Positions 1-12,300 of a DNA stretch of 64,000 bases are shown in pieces. Location of the stretch: NCBI GenBank assembly GCA_963978545.1, contig OZ021733.1:33213424-33277423 (forward strand). The letters run 5' to 3'. The notes beneath the pieces were generated by a model, which had not been told where the DNA came from, did not search any database, and saw nothing but the letters and a program-made list of their open reading frames with translations. The translations under genes and the position numbers were made by a program. The first letter of the stretch is position 1. Every line of letters begins with the position of its first letter. The DNA is from Linyphia triangularis. Lineage: Eukaryota; Arthropoda; Arachnida; Araneae; Linyphiidae.

Positions 1-199
1 GGCCACCACTAACTCGCACACGAAATTTTAGCATAGTAGGTAATTCGTTCAGGAGTTATGCTGTACTACATCTTCTTTCAATTACCCATATGTTAACAAA
101 GGGTGAAGAAAGTGAAAAATTTCGATTTTTTTTGGCATTTTTCCACGTTTTCTAACTAGTGGTATGGAACATCACACAACTTTCAATTATTATGCTATA

Positions 200-770
200 A
201 TATTGGTCTTTGCATTAAAATTTGATGTGTTATTTACAGTTTCCATATCTTCAATCATTCAATCATTTAAATATAAATGGCCAGTTTGGCAATAATTCTT
301 ACATGAGCAAAACACCATTGAAATGGTGAAATTGGCGATATTATTCAATAGAATAACATGGCGGGAAACAGAAAAAAATCAATCGTTGATGGACGATGCT
401 CAAGGGCGGAAAGCTCAGTGTTAAAGGCACTCGTTTTTCAACTTTTTACGTTTTTATCGTATTTGTAAGGGAATTTCGATGGTGGGGCGATTAGAACACC
501 TTAAGAAGCATTAGCAAGGCGATTTTAATCAAAATCATTAGAGCCGTTTTTTAGCAATCGCTGAAAAACATGATATTTTCATAATTTCAACCTTATGCGC
601 ATGCGCGATTTTGGCGAAAACCTTAAATATTTGACATCGTAGGTCAATTTGTTCGGGAGATATGCTGACCAGGTACACACATAAATTTTTTCTAGATCAC
701 TTTTTTGAACTCAGCACATTCAAAAAAGTGTAGAACTAAAAAAAAAAATTTTTTTTTGACCGAATGGCAA
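200..770. repeat. Dispersed repeat, copy 1
   Basis: Unnamed interspersed repeat. It matches about 56,150-56,700 in reverse orientation over most of its length. Shared blocks include a 'CAGTTTGGC' segment followed by 'ATAATTCTTAC', a block around 'GATTTTAATCAAAATC', and a terminal 'CATTCAAAAAAGTG'. No open frame of note is present. Within the copy, 'GTAGGT..ATT.GTTC.GGAG.TATGCTG' occurs at about 39-66 and again at about 641-670, so the element itself has an internal direct repeat. The left limit may lie outside the window. Confidence 0.6.
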
Positions 771-1085
771 TTTTATTATCCTACATGAACGTATGGGAAA
801 TTGAAAGCAAAAAAAACCCCTCAGTCTTTGTTTAAGTAAAAAGAATGTGTTTATTTTTAGTTCATTTAATAAATATTAGTTCATAATCTATAGCACTGAA
901 TTTTTTTTACCTACTTATTTCTTCGTTCTATGATGGTTATTTGTATATATTCTTAATATTTCTTTTAGTATATAAATATGTTGAAACTCCGTTTTCTGGC
1001 CCTTAATTTTTCTAAATGTCATTCCCCTGCGTCAGAACATCTTTCTGTACTTGCTCCCCCTGGCAAAATTTTCTGGCGGCGCCCT

Positions 1086-1232
1086 TGCTCCCAATAATCT
1101 CAATTTAGTTCATTGTGTACAAGTACCCCAAAAGAATTAAATACTGCCTCTTGGTGGCAAACATTAGATTTGATAACTTTTTCTGGCTGATCGTTTTACT
1201 GTGCTTGTTTTTTATGTCTAGTTGTTTTTTGG
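1086..1232 (+). repeat. Dispersed repeat related to the 29-kb foldback arm
   Basis: This stretch aligns in the same orientation with 29,031-29,180: both run from 'CTCC.CCCAATAATC' through 'TTTAGTTCATTGT.TACAA', 'CCCCAAA..AATTAAA' and 'TTTTCTGGCTGA' to 'TGTCTAGTTGTTTT'. It is a single arm here, whereas at 29 kb it is half of a long inverted repeat. No coding potential was seen. Confidence 0.65.
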
Positions 1233-1515
1233 GTTGTATTATATTTATTCATATAAACTGTATTTTTAGTTAGTCAACTGACTTTGCAATATAGTTTTCA
1301 ATATTGACTTATAGAATTCTTCTAATACGAGAAGATAATGCCTAATATTGTTTAGGTACCCTACTTGTTGAGCAGCCGCATGCCTTCGGCTTCCGTGTCT
1401 TTCCACTTTAGGTAAGTGTTGTCTACTGATGATATTATACTTTTCTCTTTAGGCACATTGAGATATATATGCCACAATAAAAAATTGTCTTAACGTAAAA
1501 TAAATAACTCATATA

Positions 1516-3015
1516 CACTCACTTCCAAAAGTTAATCACGGAGCGGTAAAATGCGAAGAAATTGACAAGTACTGCTTTAATAGACACAAAATGTTGAAAG
1601 GAAGTAGCTCATGTTAATTCATGAAACAAAACAAAGAATTACAAACAGAGATGACAAAATATTGAATTTTCATAAATTATAAGATGACGTCATATTTGCG
1701 TCATTGACAAAATGATGTTTAAATTTGAAACAAACTACAACCGACATTAATAGGGTATGCGAGCACCCCTCACCTGCATACAAAGTGTACAGCATGTGAT
1801 CATGCTTGTTACAAGGTGATCAACCACTGCAGAGTACAGTAATCGTCATTCCTCTTGTACAGGAGTTTCTAAATCGCTGAAAGTGGCTGGAGGTGGGAAA
1901 CGTCTACATATAGCACGGCCGAGGGCATCCCAAAGATTTTTCCATTGGATTAAGGTCTGGCAAGTAAGCAGCAATTCCCTCACTCTCCAGAAAGTCGTCA
2001 ACGATGGCAGCTCTATGGAGACGCGCATTATCATCCATTAAAATGAAAGAAGGACCAAATGCTGCAGCGTACAGTTTCACAATGGGGTCTAACACTTCAT
2101 CTCAATACCATACAACCGTCACAGAACCTCCCCTGAAGATGTGCAGGTTGGTTCGATATCCCAATGAAATCCCTGCCCAGACCATGATGCTTCTACCGCG
2201 GAACGCATGATGTACAGTGATGTTCTGGGGATAATTGCATGTGTCTTGTTCCCCCCAGACCCTTACATACTTATCATTACATTGGGTTGTAGGGCAAATC
2301 TGGACTGATCCGTGAACATAACATTGCCGCAATCAGACCCAGTCCAATTCACATGGTGGAGGCACCACTTTAATCGTGCCACTTTGGATTGGACAGCTAA
2401 AGGAACACAAACTTGTGGTACCCGGGCGTACAGACCATTCATGTGTAGACAAACAATAGTGGCAGATATCGTCTTACCAATGGCCGCTGCAACCATAGAC
2501 GTCGCATGTAAAGGGCGATCTTCGATTCTGTTTGGCTACAACAGCAATATATCGATCTTACGCTGGGGTCGTAACCCTTGGACGACCTGCTACAGGTCTT
2601 CGAACAGCTGTTTGGAATTGTTTCCATAATCGTGAAATGACGGAATGATGAACGCAGAAAAAAAGAGCAACTTCTGTGATAGACTGTCTTGCTTCATTGC
2701 GTCCGATAGCCCTCTAGCGCTCAGAATCTTCCATTTGTCTTCTGGAAGCCATAGAAACACGTCTAGCTTGAAAACAAATCATACAAATGTGTTACACATG
2801 TTTCATTAGCACTTACATGCCGAAGGGTTCACAATGCCGGCTTCTTATAGGACTGCCTGTTTTGCATATTTCTCAACGCTAAACCGTGATTGCCTGTTAA
2901 CTAACATATTTGCATACTTCCTTCTACCTTTGCAGCAAATGTCAGCTTCTTGAATTCAGATTGGCGTACGAAAATTAACATTTTCCTCTCCGTGCTTGAC
3001 TTTTGGAAGTGAGTG
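1516..3015 (-). mobile_element. Dead Tc1-like DNA transposon
   Basis: A 1,500-bp element with terminal inverted repeats beginning CACTCACTTCCAAAAG at both ends and flanked by TA on both sides, as expected of Tc1/mariner integration. The transposase lies on the minus strand, read from about 2,627 down to 1,846, in pieces joined by frameshifts and stops. Catalytic-core landmarks survive: 'VMFTDQSRF' (first Asp, near 2,320), 'ILMDDNARLHRA' (second Asp, near 2,035) and 'DLNPMEKSL' (the Glu position, near 1,940), i.e. the DD34E arrangement. The middle section has 'HAFRGRSIMVWAGIS', typical of the family. Internal stops make it non-functional. Confidence 0.9.
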
Positions 3016-3140
3016 TATATATGTATGTATGCATTTTAAAATGACTTATACAAATATGACAACCAACTACAGGCATAAGGACTTATTTTAGCTATTACAC
3101 TAATATAGTGAAAAGGGGTCTTTTTTTTTTAAGCGGTCAA

Positions 3141-3229
3141 TATTGTTATTGTTTTAGTTCACTGGACGATATACCTTTATACATAGGTGGTATTTGAGGT
3201 ATATCATCTGGTGGACTAACAACAATATA
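3141..3229 (+). ncRNA. Candidate RNA hairpin (pre-miRNA-like)
   Basis: Two 23-nt arms, 3154-3176 and 3197-3219, are reverse complements apart from four positions. On the plus-strand RNA three of these become G:U wobbles and one a C:A mismatch. The stem extends by six more pairs (3148-3153 with 3221-3226) past one bulged base, giving about 29 pairs with a 20-nt loop. Length and loop size fit an animal microRNA precursor, but a small foldback transposon relic would look alike. Nothing here shows transcription. Confidence 0.3.
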
Positions 3230-3230
3230 A

Positions 3231-5267
3231 TGTGCTACAAAGGAAGGTGCTCTGTCCATCCTTATGACCTTCTGTCAGAGATCATAATTCCCAAACAAAA
3301 CTATAAATGCTGTAGAAACAGGCAAAATGTTAATTGAAAGGTCTTGTTTCAATGAGTTTTCATACCTAATTTCCTTCAGAAGTTGACACTGAAATTACTG
3401 AAAATGAAAACCAAAAGTCAGTTTGCAGTTCTTTAGTCTGAATTATAATATATAAATTATATATATAAATGCTGCTGTGCCATGTATCAGTTTGAAGGTC
3501 TCGATAAGATTAGGATTGCATAAAATTCTGTTAGAAATTACAACTGGATGTACTTCAAAATGATTGGAAGAGTGCTTCCATAGTAACTCTGTGGGAGGAT
3601 CAGTGGAAAGGTTTCTAGGCAAGTTTGACGACAAATTCTCCTACTTGACAATATTGTTGTTGATTAAATAAAATCTAAATTTGCAGAATTTTTGTTATAT
3701 GTCATGGTTTTATTGCAAACAAATTTTAGAAACTTCAACCAATGCTAGTATATTATATTTTAAAAAACAAGCCAGAAAAAAAATCATTATTTGCTAGTAT
3801 AGTAAGTGATTTTCAAGCTTATTAATTTTTCAGAAAGCAATATTTATAAAACTTTGATTTTTCTAGTTTTAAATACTTTAATTACAAAGCTTTCTACTCA
3901 TTGCTACAATTTTTTTAGAGAAATTCCAAAAATTTCTACAATTTACAATTTCTACAAAATGTCTACAATTTATCAAATTTTCCTCTGATATACTATCTCC
4001 CACTTTGCCTTGACATTGCAATTTGGAATTTAGTCAATTTTTCTCATATCTTGACTGCAGAAAACACATAATTTTAAAGCATAGGGGTATACTTTTGTAG
4101 AAACTTGAGATTTTCTGTTCAGTACCGAAAAAAAATAGCCTATGTATCAATTTCTGTTTAGTGGCAGTATTGGTTCAGCTGTTTAGGCATAGGCTTATCT
4201 TGTAAAGAGTCAGGATTTGATTTTCGGCTTTGCTATTTTGTATTCTATGCTGAAGTAAGTTGTTAACCTCTCCAACGACATCATAGCAGAGAAACTGTTA
4301 TGACGGGAGAACTCACCGCCTTGTGACACTGTACCTAACACCTGTGCTTTGATTACTGGTTCTTGTTTTTCAATAGTTTGTTCATAAACCACAGATGACA
4401 TGAGGTAATAAAATTGAATTTTAAAGAGCGACACATAAGTCTTAAAAATGGGTATCCACTATAGTGTGATTTTTGGTGATCCATCATCTGGGGCTTGTAT
4501 TTCAGATGCTATTTTCAAAAATCATTAAAAATTACAGCTATGGAAGACATTCTCTGACATTTTATGTTAGGTTATCTATTAGTCATTTTCAAAGTTTCTC
4601 GCATTCGGGATGCTATTGAGAGATCCCTCACCTTAATCCTCCTGGTCTGGTCAGCATTACTTCCGGATTTCATTCTATTGATCATAGGTCTCCAAAGATA
4701 TTTGCTTGCCATGTATACTATGAGTCTTTTTGTGAAAACACATGCTTTAGCTTTGCCACTACTATCTATGAATATATATGTATCTGTTTCAACCTCTACT
4801 TACTCTTTCTTGTAACCTATCACCACTTGGTAGGCTATAGAGACTGGCAATAATCACTGGTTCAGTTCATTGGGTACAAATAAAATCAAACAAGTGAAAC
4901 ATGGCCAGCATTTAAGATTTGCTCATTTTTTTTTACCAACCATTCAACTTGATGTTTTCTTTTGTGTGTTTTTCAACACCTAGTTTTTAATAATGTATTA
5001 ATTTTTTTTATTTGAGCTTGTTATGTCCATTAATTACAAACTGCAAACTTGCTTATAAAAAAAAGGAAGAGGTTGTGTATATTAACAAGATGTAAGTGTT
5101 TGTTTTTGAATTAAGAAAATTTAAATTAAAAATTAATTTCAATTAAAAATTATTTTTAGTTTAATAATGTTTAATTAATTTTGCAAAAATTATACTTGTT
5201 TTTGATTTTTTTTTTTTGTGCAAATAATTTGAATTAATAATTTTGTGATTTTAAATTATACTCATTA
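3231..5267. other. AT-rich DNA upstream of latrophilin, no gene seen
   Basis: No exon, RNA gene or transposon ends recognised. The open frames here are short, AT-rich and resemble no family known to me. Untranslated first exons of the downstream gene could lie here, since its ATG exon seems to begin at a splice acceptor. Confidence 0.5.
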
Positions 5268-5269
5268 TA

Positions 5270-6165
5270 CACTCAAGTCGCAATAACTCGAAGTCTCATA
5301 AGTCGAATATTCGTTTATCTCGAAGTTTTCATTAGGTCCCAAGACAATTTAATGTTTTTCAACACTAAATTATCTCTATATCTCGAAGTGTACATCTTTT
5401 AAGTTGAATTTTTTTGTGAAAATTTTATTATAACATACAAAACCCCCCACAAAATACCAATAAAAAAACGATTTTTACTTTTCCCTCTTTACATCGTGTT
5501 TTATAATTTAACTTGTTATTGGGAAAATCCCATTTGCATTGCCGCTTACAAAAAGTAAACGTGCTTTTACCTTTACATTCCATTCTATATTTAAAGTGCG
5601 AGTCAATGGTGTTGGTTTATATTGGCTTTGAATAATGTTAAAACGTAAGTTGAAAAACGTTTAGTCTTGCTCAAAAAATTGATCAAGAAAACTGAACAAA
5701 ATCTGCGATGTAAGAAGAAAGACATTGCTATAAAATACAGAATTCCTCCGAATACTCTTCCAATCATTTTGAAAAACAAAGACGATTTTGAGAAGACATT
5801 CATCAAAACTCGATCCATCGTGTGAATGAGTGAAGGTATGTGCCTTTCTTGGTTTTGAAGCTGCTCTATTGAAATGGTTTGAGACATATTAAAACCAGAA
5901 TTCCAAAATCCCTTTTAGTTGGATGATGTTAAAAGAAAAGGCGAAGGACTTTGCTCGTTTACTAAAATTTGAAGGATTTATAGCAAATGCAGGATGGCTT
6001 GAAAAGTTTAAAGCTAGACACAATATTGTTTTCAGGACTCCATAAGAACAAGCAAAAAATGTCTGATGAAATATACCTTGAATAGAAAATAACTTCCGAG
6101 TTACTTCCGATAACTCTTAAGAATTTGACCAGTACCTTGAACTTCGAGCTATCACGAGTTGACTG
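5270..6165 (+). mobile_element. Internally deleted pogo/Tigger-like transposon
   Basis: 896 bp flanked by TA, with imperfect inverted ends (left CACTCAAGTCG.AATAACTCGAAG, reverse-complemented right CAGTCAACTCGTGATAGCTCGAAG). Plus-strand reading around 5,660-5,820 gives a CENP-B-type N-terminal helix-turn-helix, with 'KKKDIAIKYRIPPNTL' followed by 'ILKNKDDFEK'. Around 5,935-6,050 a second DNA-binding stretch reads 'AKDFARLLKFEGFIANAGWL'. Both are characteristic of pogo transposases. The DDE catalytic part is missing and the frame is broken, so this is a non-autonomous relic. Confidence 0.8.
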
Positions 6166-6328
6166 TACTAACTACTAAGCATATACTGTATAATATTTTT
6201 AAATTGAAATTAAAAATGAAATTAGTTTTATTAAAAAAATCTGAATCTTTTTATTTTACTGTCCCAATTCGACAAAATTCATTGAAAGTGAAAAAATGTT
6301 TTTGTTAGATTACTTTTTTATTGCAGTT

Positions 6329-6386
6329 ATGGAAGTTGGCCTTCTTTTGGGGTTGCTTCTTTCTGTTGCAACTGCCAGGAGATCAG
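6329..6386 (+). CDS. Cirl: Latrophilin coding exon 1: start and signal peptide
   Basis: Opens with '[16 protein letters not shown]', a short hydrophobic leader with a plausible signal-peptidase site after the Ala-Thr-Ala stretch. A T-rich tract and CAG lie just before the ATG (acceptor at 6326), so an upstream 5' UTR exon is likely. The donor is CAG|GTGAGT. The exon ends in phase 1. Confidence 0.85.
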
Positions 6387-9300
6387 GTGAGTGCTAATTT
6401 TTGCTGTTCAGTCAAATGCTTGCCTATATTTTGTTAGTAGTACTTCCTGCTGTCAGCATATTCCTTAACAAGAATTATTAAATCAATATAATTTCAGATA
6501 CCTATTTTATTACCAGTATTAAATACTATCACTAACCATTTGTTAAATTGAAATGAGAAATCTATTTTTCAATTTTGGTTAACTGTAGATATATCAAATG
6601 TCTGAACGTTGTAACAGTGTTCTTGTAAAATATAGAAATTTTAACATTTAAAAGTGGATTCTAGAAAAGCAAAAGTCCTTCCAATTATTTTTGCCTATAT
6701 TATTGTTATAAAGAGTCTTAAATTTAGTGATACATCAATAAATCATTCAAAATGTATTTTAAGATTCATGTTAAGATTTAGTATAAGTTTTTTATTAAAT
6801 GAATGTTATTAATTATTTTGCCAGATTACCGGACATCATATGCCTGTGAAGGAGGTCAACTTCACATAAGTTGCGAGGAAGGTTATCTCATACATCTTCT
6901 CCGGGCCAATTATGGTCGCTTTAGCATCAGCATTTGTAATGAACATGGAAGCCTAGATTGGAGTGTAGATTGCACATCACATCGTTCCTATTATATTATA
7001 CATGAAAGGTGTAAATTCCTAACATTATCTTTAAAAAATATTTTTCAATATTACTTAATTATTTTTACATATACTAATCATTTATAAATATATTATTATA
7101 ATTAAATAACTATTATAATGTACTATTATCACCTAATTTACATTCCATATTACTTAGTTATAATCACAATGTAGATACAGTAGTTTATACATCAGTCTTT
7201 AGATTGAACATGGTATGCACTGTTATTTTGTTTTTGATATTTCAAATTACTCACACTGTTACAAATTCAAATTACTCAGTTAAGTTGTTACAAAACTAGT
7301 TTAAAATTTAATTTTTGATATCTAGTGATTTTCCATAAGTAGTGTTGCAACATTATCGAAATAAAGTGATAGCTAATTTGAATTTAGGATTTAAACAGTA
7401 GAAAAAGAAGAGAAGAACAGTACGTCTTACTGTTGACATTAATTTATTCGAAAAAGAAGTAAAAGTGTTGCCAGATACATAAAACATATTAACACGAAAA
7501 TAAGTGAGGCCACTCAATTGTACATAATACAAATTGAATGCTCGATTCTCAACAGTCTCCTTCGAGCATGAAAATAGACATTGTATACATAGTTTAAACT
7601 GTCACTTATACGTATTGAATGCCTTCACACTGAGCAACTTCTTCTTATGAGAATGAAACTGAGGTGCTGGAAGCACCTTCGTTAAAATGTTTGTTCGCTG
7701 CTCCTCACTTCTGACATAGCCTAGTTCAAAGTGACCCTTTGAAAACTCATCTTGGACAAATTTGTATCTTTGGTCAATGTGCTTTGTGCATGTGTGGAAC
7801 ATTGGATTTTTGGTGAACTTGATAGTACTCTGATTATCAACTTGCAGGATTGGTAATGTGACATTGTTGGCTATCTCATTAAACAAATGCTTCAACCATA
7901 AAAGGTCTTTTGTGGCATCAGCTGCTGCCATAAACTCTGCTTTTGTCGTTGAATTGGATATGGCCTCCTGTAGCTTGCTTTGCCATGTAATTGTACTTCC
8001 ACCACAGAAAGAAACTACTTCTGTGCGAGACCTGCGTACTTCTGCACAGCTTTTGTTATCTGCATTACTAAATAACATCAGGCTTGTGTCCTATTCATTA
8101 TTGTACACAATGCTGTGTCCAATGATATTGCAAAGGTATCTTAATGTTGTCTGCACAATTCCCCAATCAGTCTCTGTGGGGTACTCACACGTAAGCAATA
8201 TCTGATCGTGTCCCCATCGCCAAATAAAGCCAATTGCTGATCGGTATGGAATTTCATTGCTAAGAGGCTTCACCTCCTTGATCTTGATCCTGCCATCGAC
8301 ATGTTTTAGAATCTCCATACCGCTCTAACATCTTTCTCGTAAATGCTTCTTGGTGCAAGAAGAGTGAGCTGTCTTTCAACTGTTCAACTTGCAGACCAAG
8401 AAAACAATTGAACGTTGTCACTTTAATGTTGAAGTGTTGCTTGAGTTTGTCCATAAATGTGAAGGATGCTGCTCTGTCCTGAACAGCAACAATGCCATCA
8501 TCAACATAAATTGCCATCAGTATCTTTTGTCCATAATCATTGTGTATGAACAGGCAGTGGTCGGATTTACTTTGGATCATGCCATGTTTCTTGAGCACAT
8601 CAGTAAACTTGGCATTGAAACATCATCCAGCTTGTTTCAAGCCTTGCAAAGGTCGGAGCAATTTGCATGCACGCCCACTTCCGTCATTGTAGCCTTCGGG
8701 TTGGTGCATAAAGATCTCCTCAGTCAGGTCGCCATAAAGGAACGCTGTCTCCACGTCAAGTGGAAATAACTTTAGACCCTCCTTGGCTGCCGTTGCAATT
8801 ACAGCTCGAATAGTGTCGTAGTGGCACACCGGGCTGAATGTTTCTCCATAGTCGATATCCGCCATCTGCGTCTACCCTTTTGCTACTAAGTGAGCTTTGA
8901 ATCTCTTGATTGAACTGTCTGGATTTGTCTTCACCCTGTAAACCCAGCGATTGTCAAGGATTTTCCGTCCTTTAGGTGCCTGAACAAGCTGCCACGTTCC
9001 GTCTTTGGTATGCGAAGCTATCTCTACGCCCATAGCTATCTCTACGCTCACTTATTTCCATTTGGCATATAGAGGAGACTTCGTTGCTTCATCATAAGTT
9101 TTGGCCTCTTTCAACTCTGGAATGCTGCTGTACACTTTGTAGTCGTCAAATCTGACAGGGCGTTGAATAGTTGAACGGTCTTGCAATGCATGCGTCGTCA
9201 TCTCTGTTGGTTTGTCTTCATTAGTGCAAGGATCACCAGCCTCCTGCATGTCTGCATCATCGGGAGTATTAAAAATTTCAAACTCCATACCACTTGATGG

Positions 9301-12300
9301 ATTGGTATTAGATGTCACTTCCAAAGGCTGGGAAGTAGGACCAATTTGCTATTCATTGAACACTACGTTGTCACTCTTTACCGTGTCATTCTTTGATGGC
9401 ATGAAAACACGATATCCATCGTCATCACAATAACCAACCAAATAGCCCTTTATAGCCTTGTTATCCAGTTTGCCTCGGTTTGGCACATGTACGAATTTAG
9501 TTAATACAAAAACTTGAATCCTGCTGATTTGCGGCTTGCGCCCAAATTATTCATCAAAAGGAGATTTTCCTGTGGTTTTGCTTGGCACAGTTTGGTTCAA
9601 AATGTAAACAACTGTAAGTGCTGCTTCTATCCATAGAAAATATGATCGGCCTGCATCCTTGAGCATAGTGCAAACAGCATCCATTATTATACGATTCTCT
9701 CTTTCAACCAAACCGTTTTGCTCTGGTGTATAAGGCATGATGTTTCTCAACTTGATGCTTGTATCCTCAGTCAGTTTTACCAATGTAGCATTGTCGAACT
9801 CGCGACCACTGTCTGTGACCAGTTCTTTTAGATTTATACCATCCTTGTTGGCCAGAGCAAGAAACTGCTCGATTTTATCCATCTGTTGCGGAATGGTAAG
9901 TGAGTGACAATGATTACGAATTGTAAAGAGAGAGTTTGCATAGAGACTCTGGCGTAGTTCTAAAAAGAATATCTGTAGTTCTAAAAATAATATCTGATCG
10001 TATTCGAAAGATTTGGGCGATGGTTGATGTTTTTCAAATTAAATGTGTTCATCATAATACTGTGGAGTTCTTTATTGATAGTTATTCATAACAAACTAAG
10101 TTTTGAACCTGGTCTACTTGGTTTTAATTCAACATTTGATGTCGTCCATGTGGTATTTAATTATTGTTTGAACATGGATAAACTAAACAGAGAAAGAACT
10201 CAGTTGAGAAGATCTTTTACCAAAGCGGTGAATGAAACAAAAAGTATACTTGAAAAAGACGACAAACAAAACACTGAAGTAAGGAAAATATTGGACACTC
10301 TTGAAGATAAAACTAGTCGCATGTTCAAGATAGATGAAGAAATTAAAGAAGTGTATTTAAGTGGAAGTGATTATAACGAAGAAGCCTTTGAAAGAGAATT
10401 CGATTCTGCGGGAACGTATAGAAATCCATTAAAAATGACCTTGAGGATATATTAAATAAATTCACGTCGTCGCCGAACGATATTAATCAAGTAAGTGTTT
10501 CTAATAATTCATTTTCTATGAAGCGTCATTTTAGATTACCCAAAATAGAACTTAAGAAATTCGATGGAAATATAAGAAATTGGCTGTCTTTTTGGGGTCA
10601 GTTTAGAAAAATAAATGAGGGTATTAATATAGACGATGATGATAAGTTTCAATACTTATATCAATCTACTGTTCCTGGATCTTCTGCCAGAGAGCTAATT
10701 AAGAGTTTTCTTCCTTGTGGAGAAAATTACACCAAAGCTATAGAACAAATTAAAGCTCGTTTTGCTAGAGATGAGTTATTAATTGAAGTTTATTTAAGAG
10801 AGCTTTTGAATTTGGTATCCAGAATTGATAATCAATATATCACTTTAAGCCTTGTATGATAAAATTGAAATGCATCTGCGTGCGCTTGAAATGTTAGAGG
10901 TAATCAGTGATAAATATGCCGCCACGCTTTACCCTTTGATAGAATCGGCACTTCTCAATGAAATTTTGCAAGTTTGAGAGAGAGTCAGACATACAAAGGG
11001 AAAATTAGCAGCAGAAGCAAATAATTTGACGCGTCTTCTCAGTTTCTTGAAGGGGAAGAACGTTTGAATATTGCACATTCCAGTTTTGGCAATGAATCGG
11101 TTGGTAAAAGTTTTAATAATTTAGAAAGAGGAAAACTAAGTACCTCAACCTGTATATACTCTGGCAGGAAAAAAGGTTAAACAAGTGCTGTATCTGGTGT
11201 GAGAGGAAGAATCATAATTCTCAAGATTGTAACCAGATTAAAAACTTTGATAGGGAAAAGAAGATTAATATTCTTAAACATAAAGGCACCTGTTTCACCT
11301 GCTTAAAGAAGGGGCATTCGTCTAAAAATTGTAAATCAGGGATTAAATGCTTATTATGCAATTATTCGCACTATGTAATAATGTGTCCAAGTTTAAATGA
11401 TACAAAAAAAGACATTAAAAGTCCTAAACTAGATGACTTTGCGACTAAAGTTGAAAGTGAAGTTAAAGAAACCGAAGTATTGACTTCCCAAGAAATGAAC
11501 GGAACTTTATTACAGACACTTATAGTGAAAATTAAAAGTAAAAATAACTCGTATAAGTTAGCAAAACTGCTTTTCAATTCAGGTTCCTAGCGATCGTATA
11601 TAACAAAAGACGGCGTAGCTAAATTAGATTTAGAAAAAACACGCCAAGAGACTCTTTCACATAGCCTATTTGGTGATGCTAAAACTAAAATGCAGAAACA
11701 TGGCGTGCATGATGTTACACTTCTTAGTTATGATGATCAATTTGAAATAAAAGTTACGATTCTCGATCAAGATAGAATCTGTAATTTTGTACCAAGATTG
11801 TCCAAAGAACATTTATCTTCACTTGAGTTAGGCAATGTACAGCTTTCTGACATAGAATATGATATTCTAGAAGTAAAAATTTTACTAGGAGTGGATGTAA
11901 TGGGTAAATTGTTAACTAGAAACATCAAGAAATTGGAAAAAGACCTATTCGCCATGGAAACCAAATTGGGATGGACAATTATGGGCAAAACGAAGTCATG
12001 CAATGGACATGATGTGGCGAGCACTCTTTGTTGTTTGATTGTCATTTCTCTTCCAGATCTATAGAGATTAGAAACGATAGGAATTAAAGATCCTGCTGAT
12101 ATTAAATCAAAAGAAGATTCAGATAAAGAAGTTGCCGATTTTTGGAGAAAACAATCTGCGTCAACGAAGAAGGAAGATATGAAGTAAGGTTACCATTCAA
12201 AACAGGTTGCCCTGAACTGCGAAACAATAAAGAAGTGGCAACCAGAAGATTGTTCAATACTACCAGAAAACAGAAAAATGCTGGAAAATATGAAGACTAT

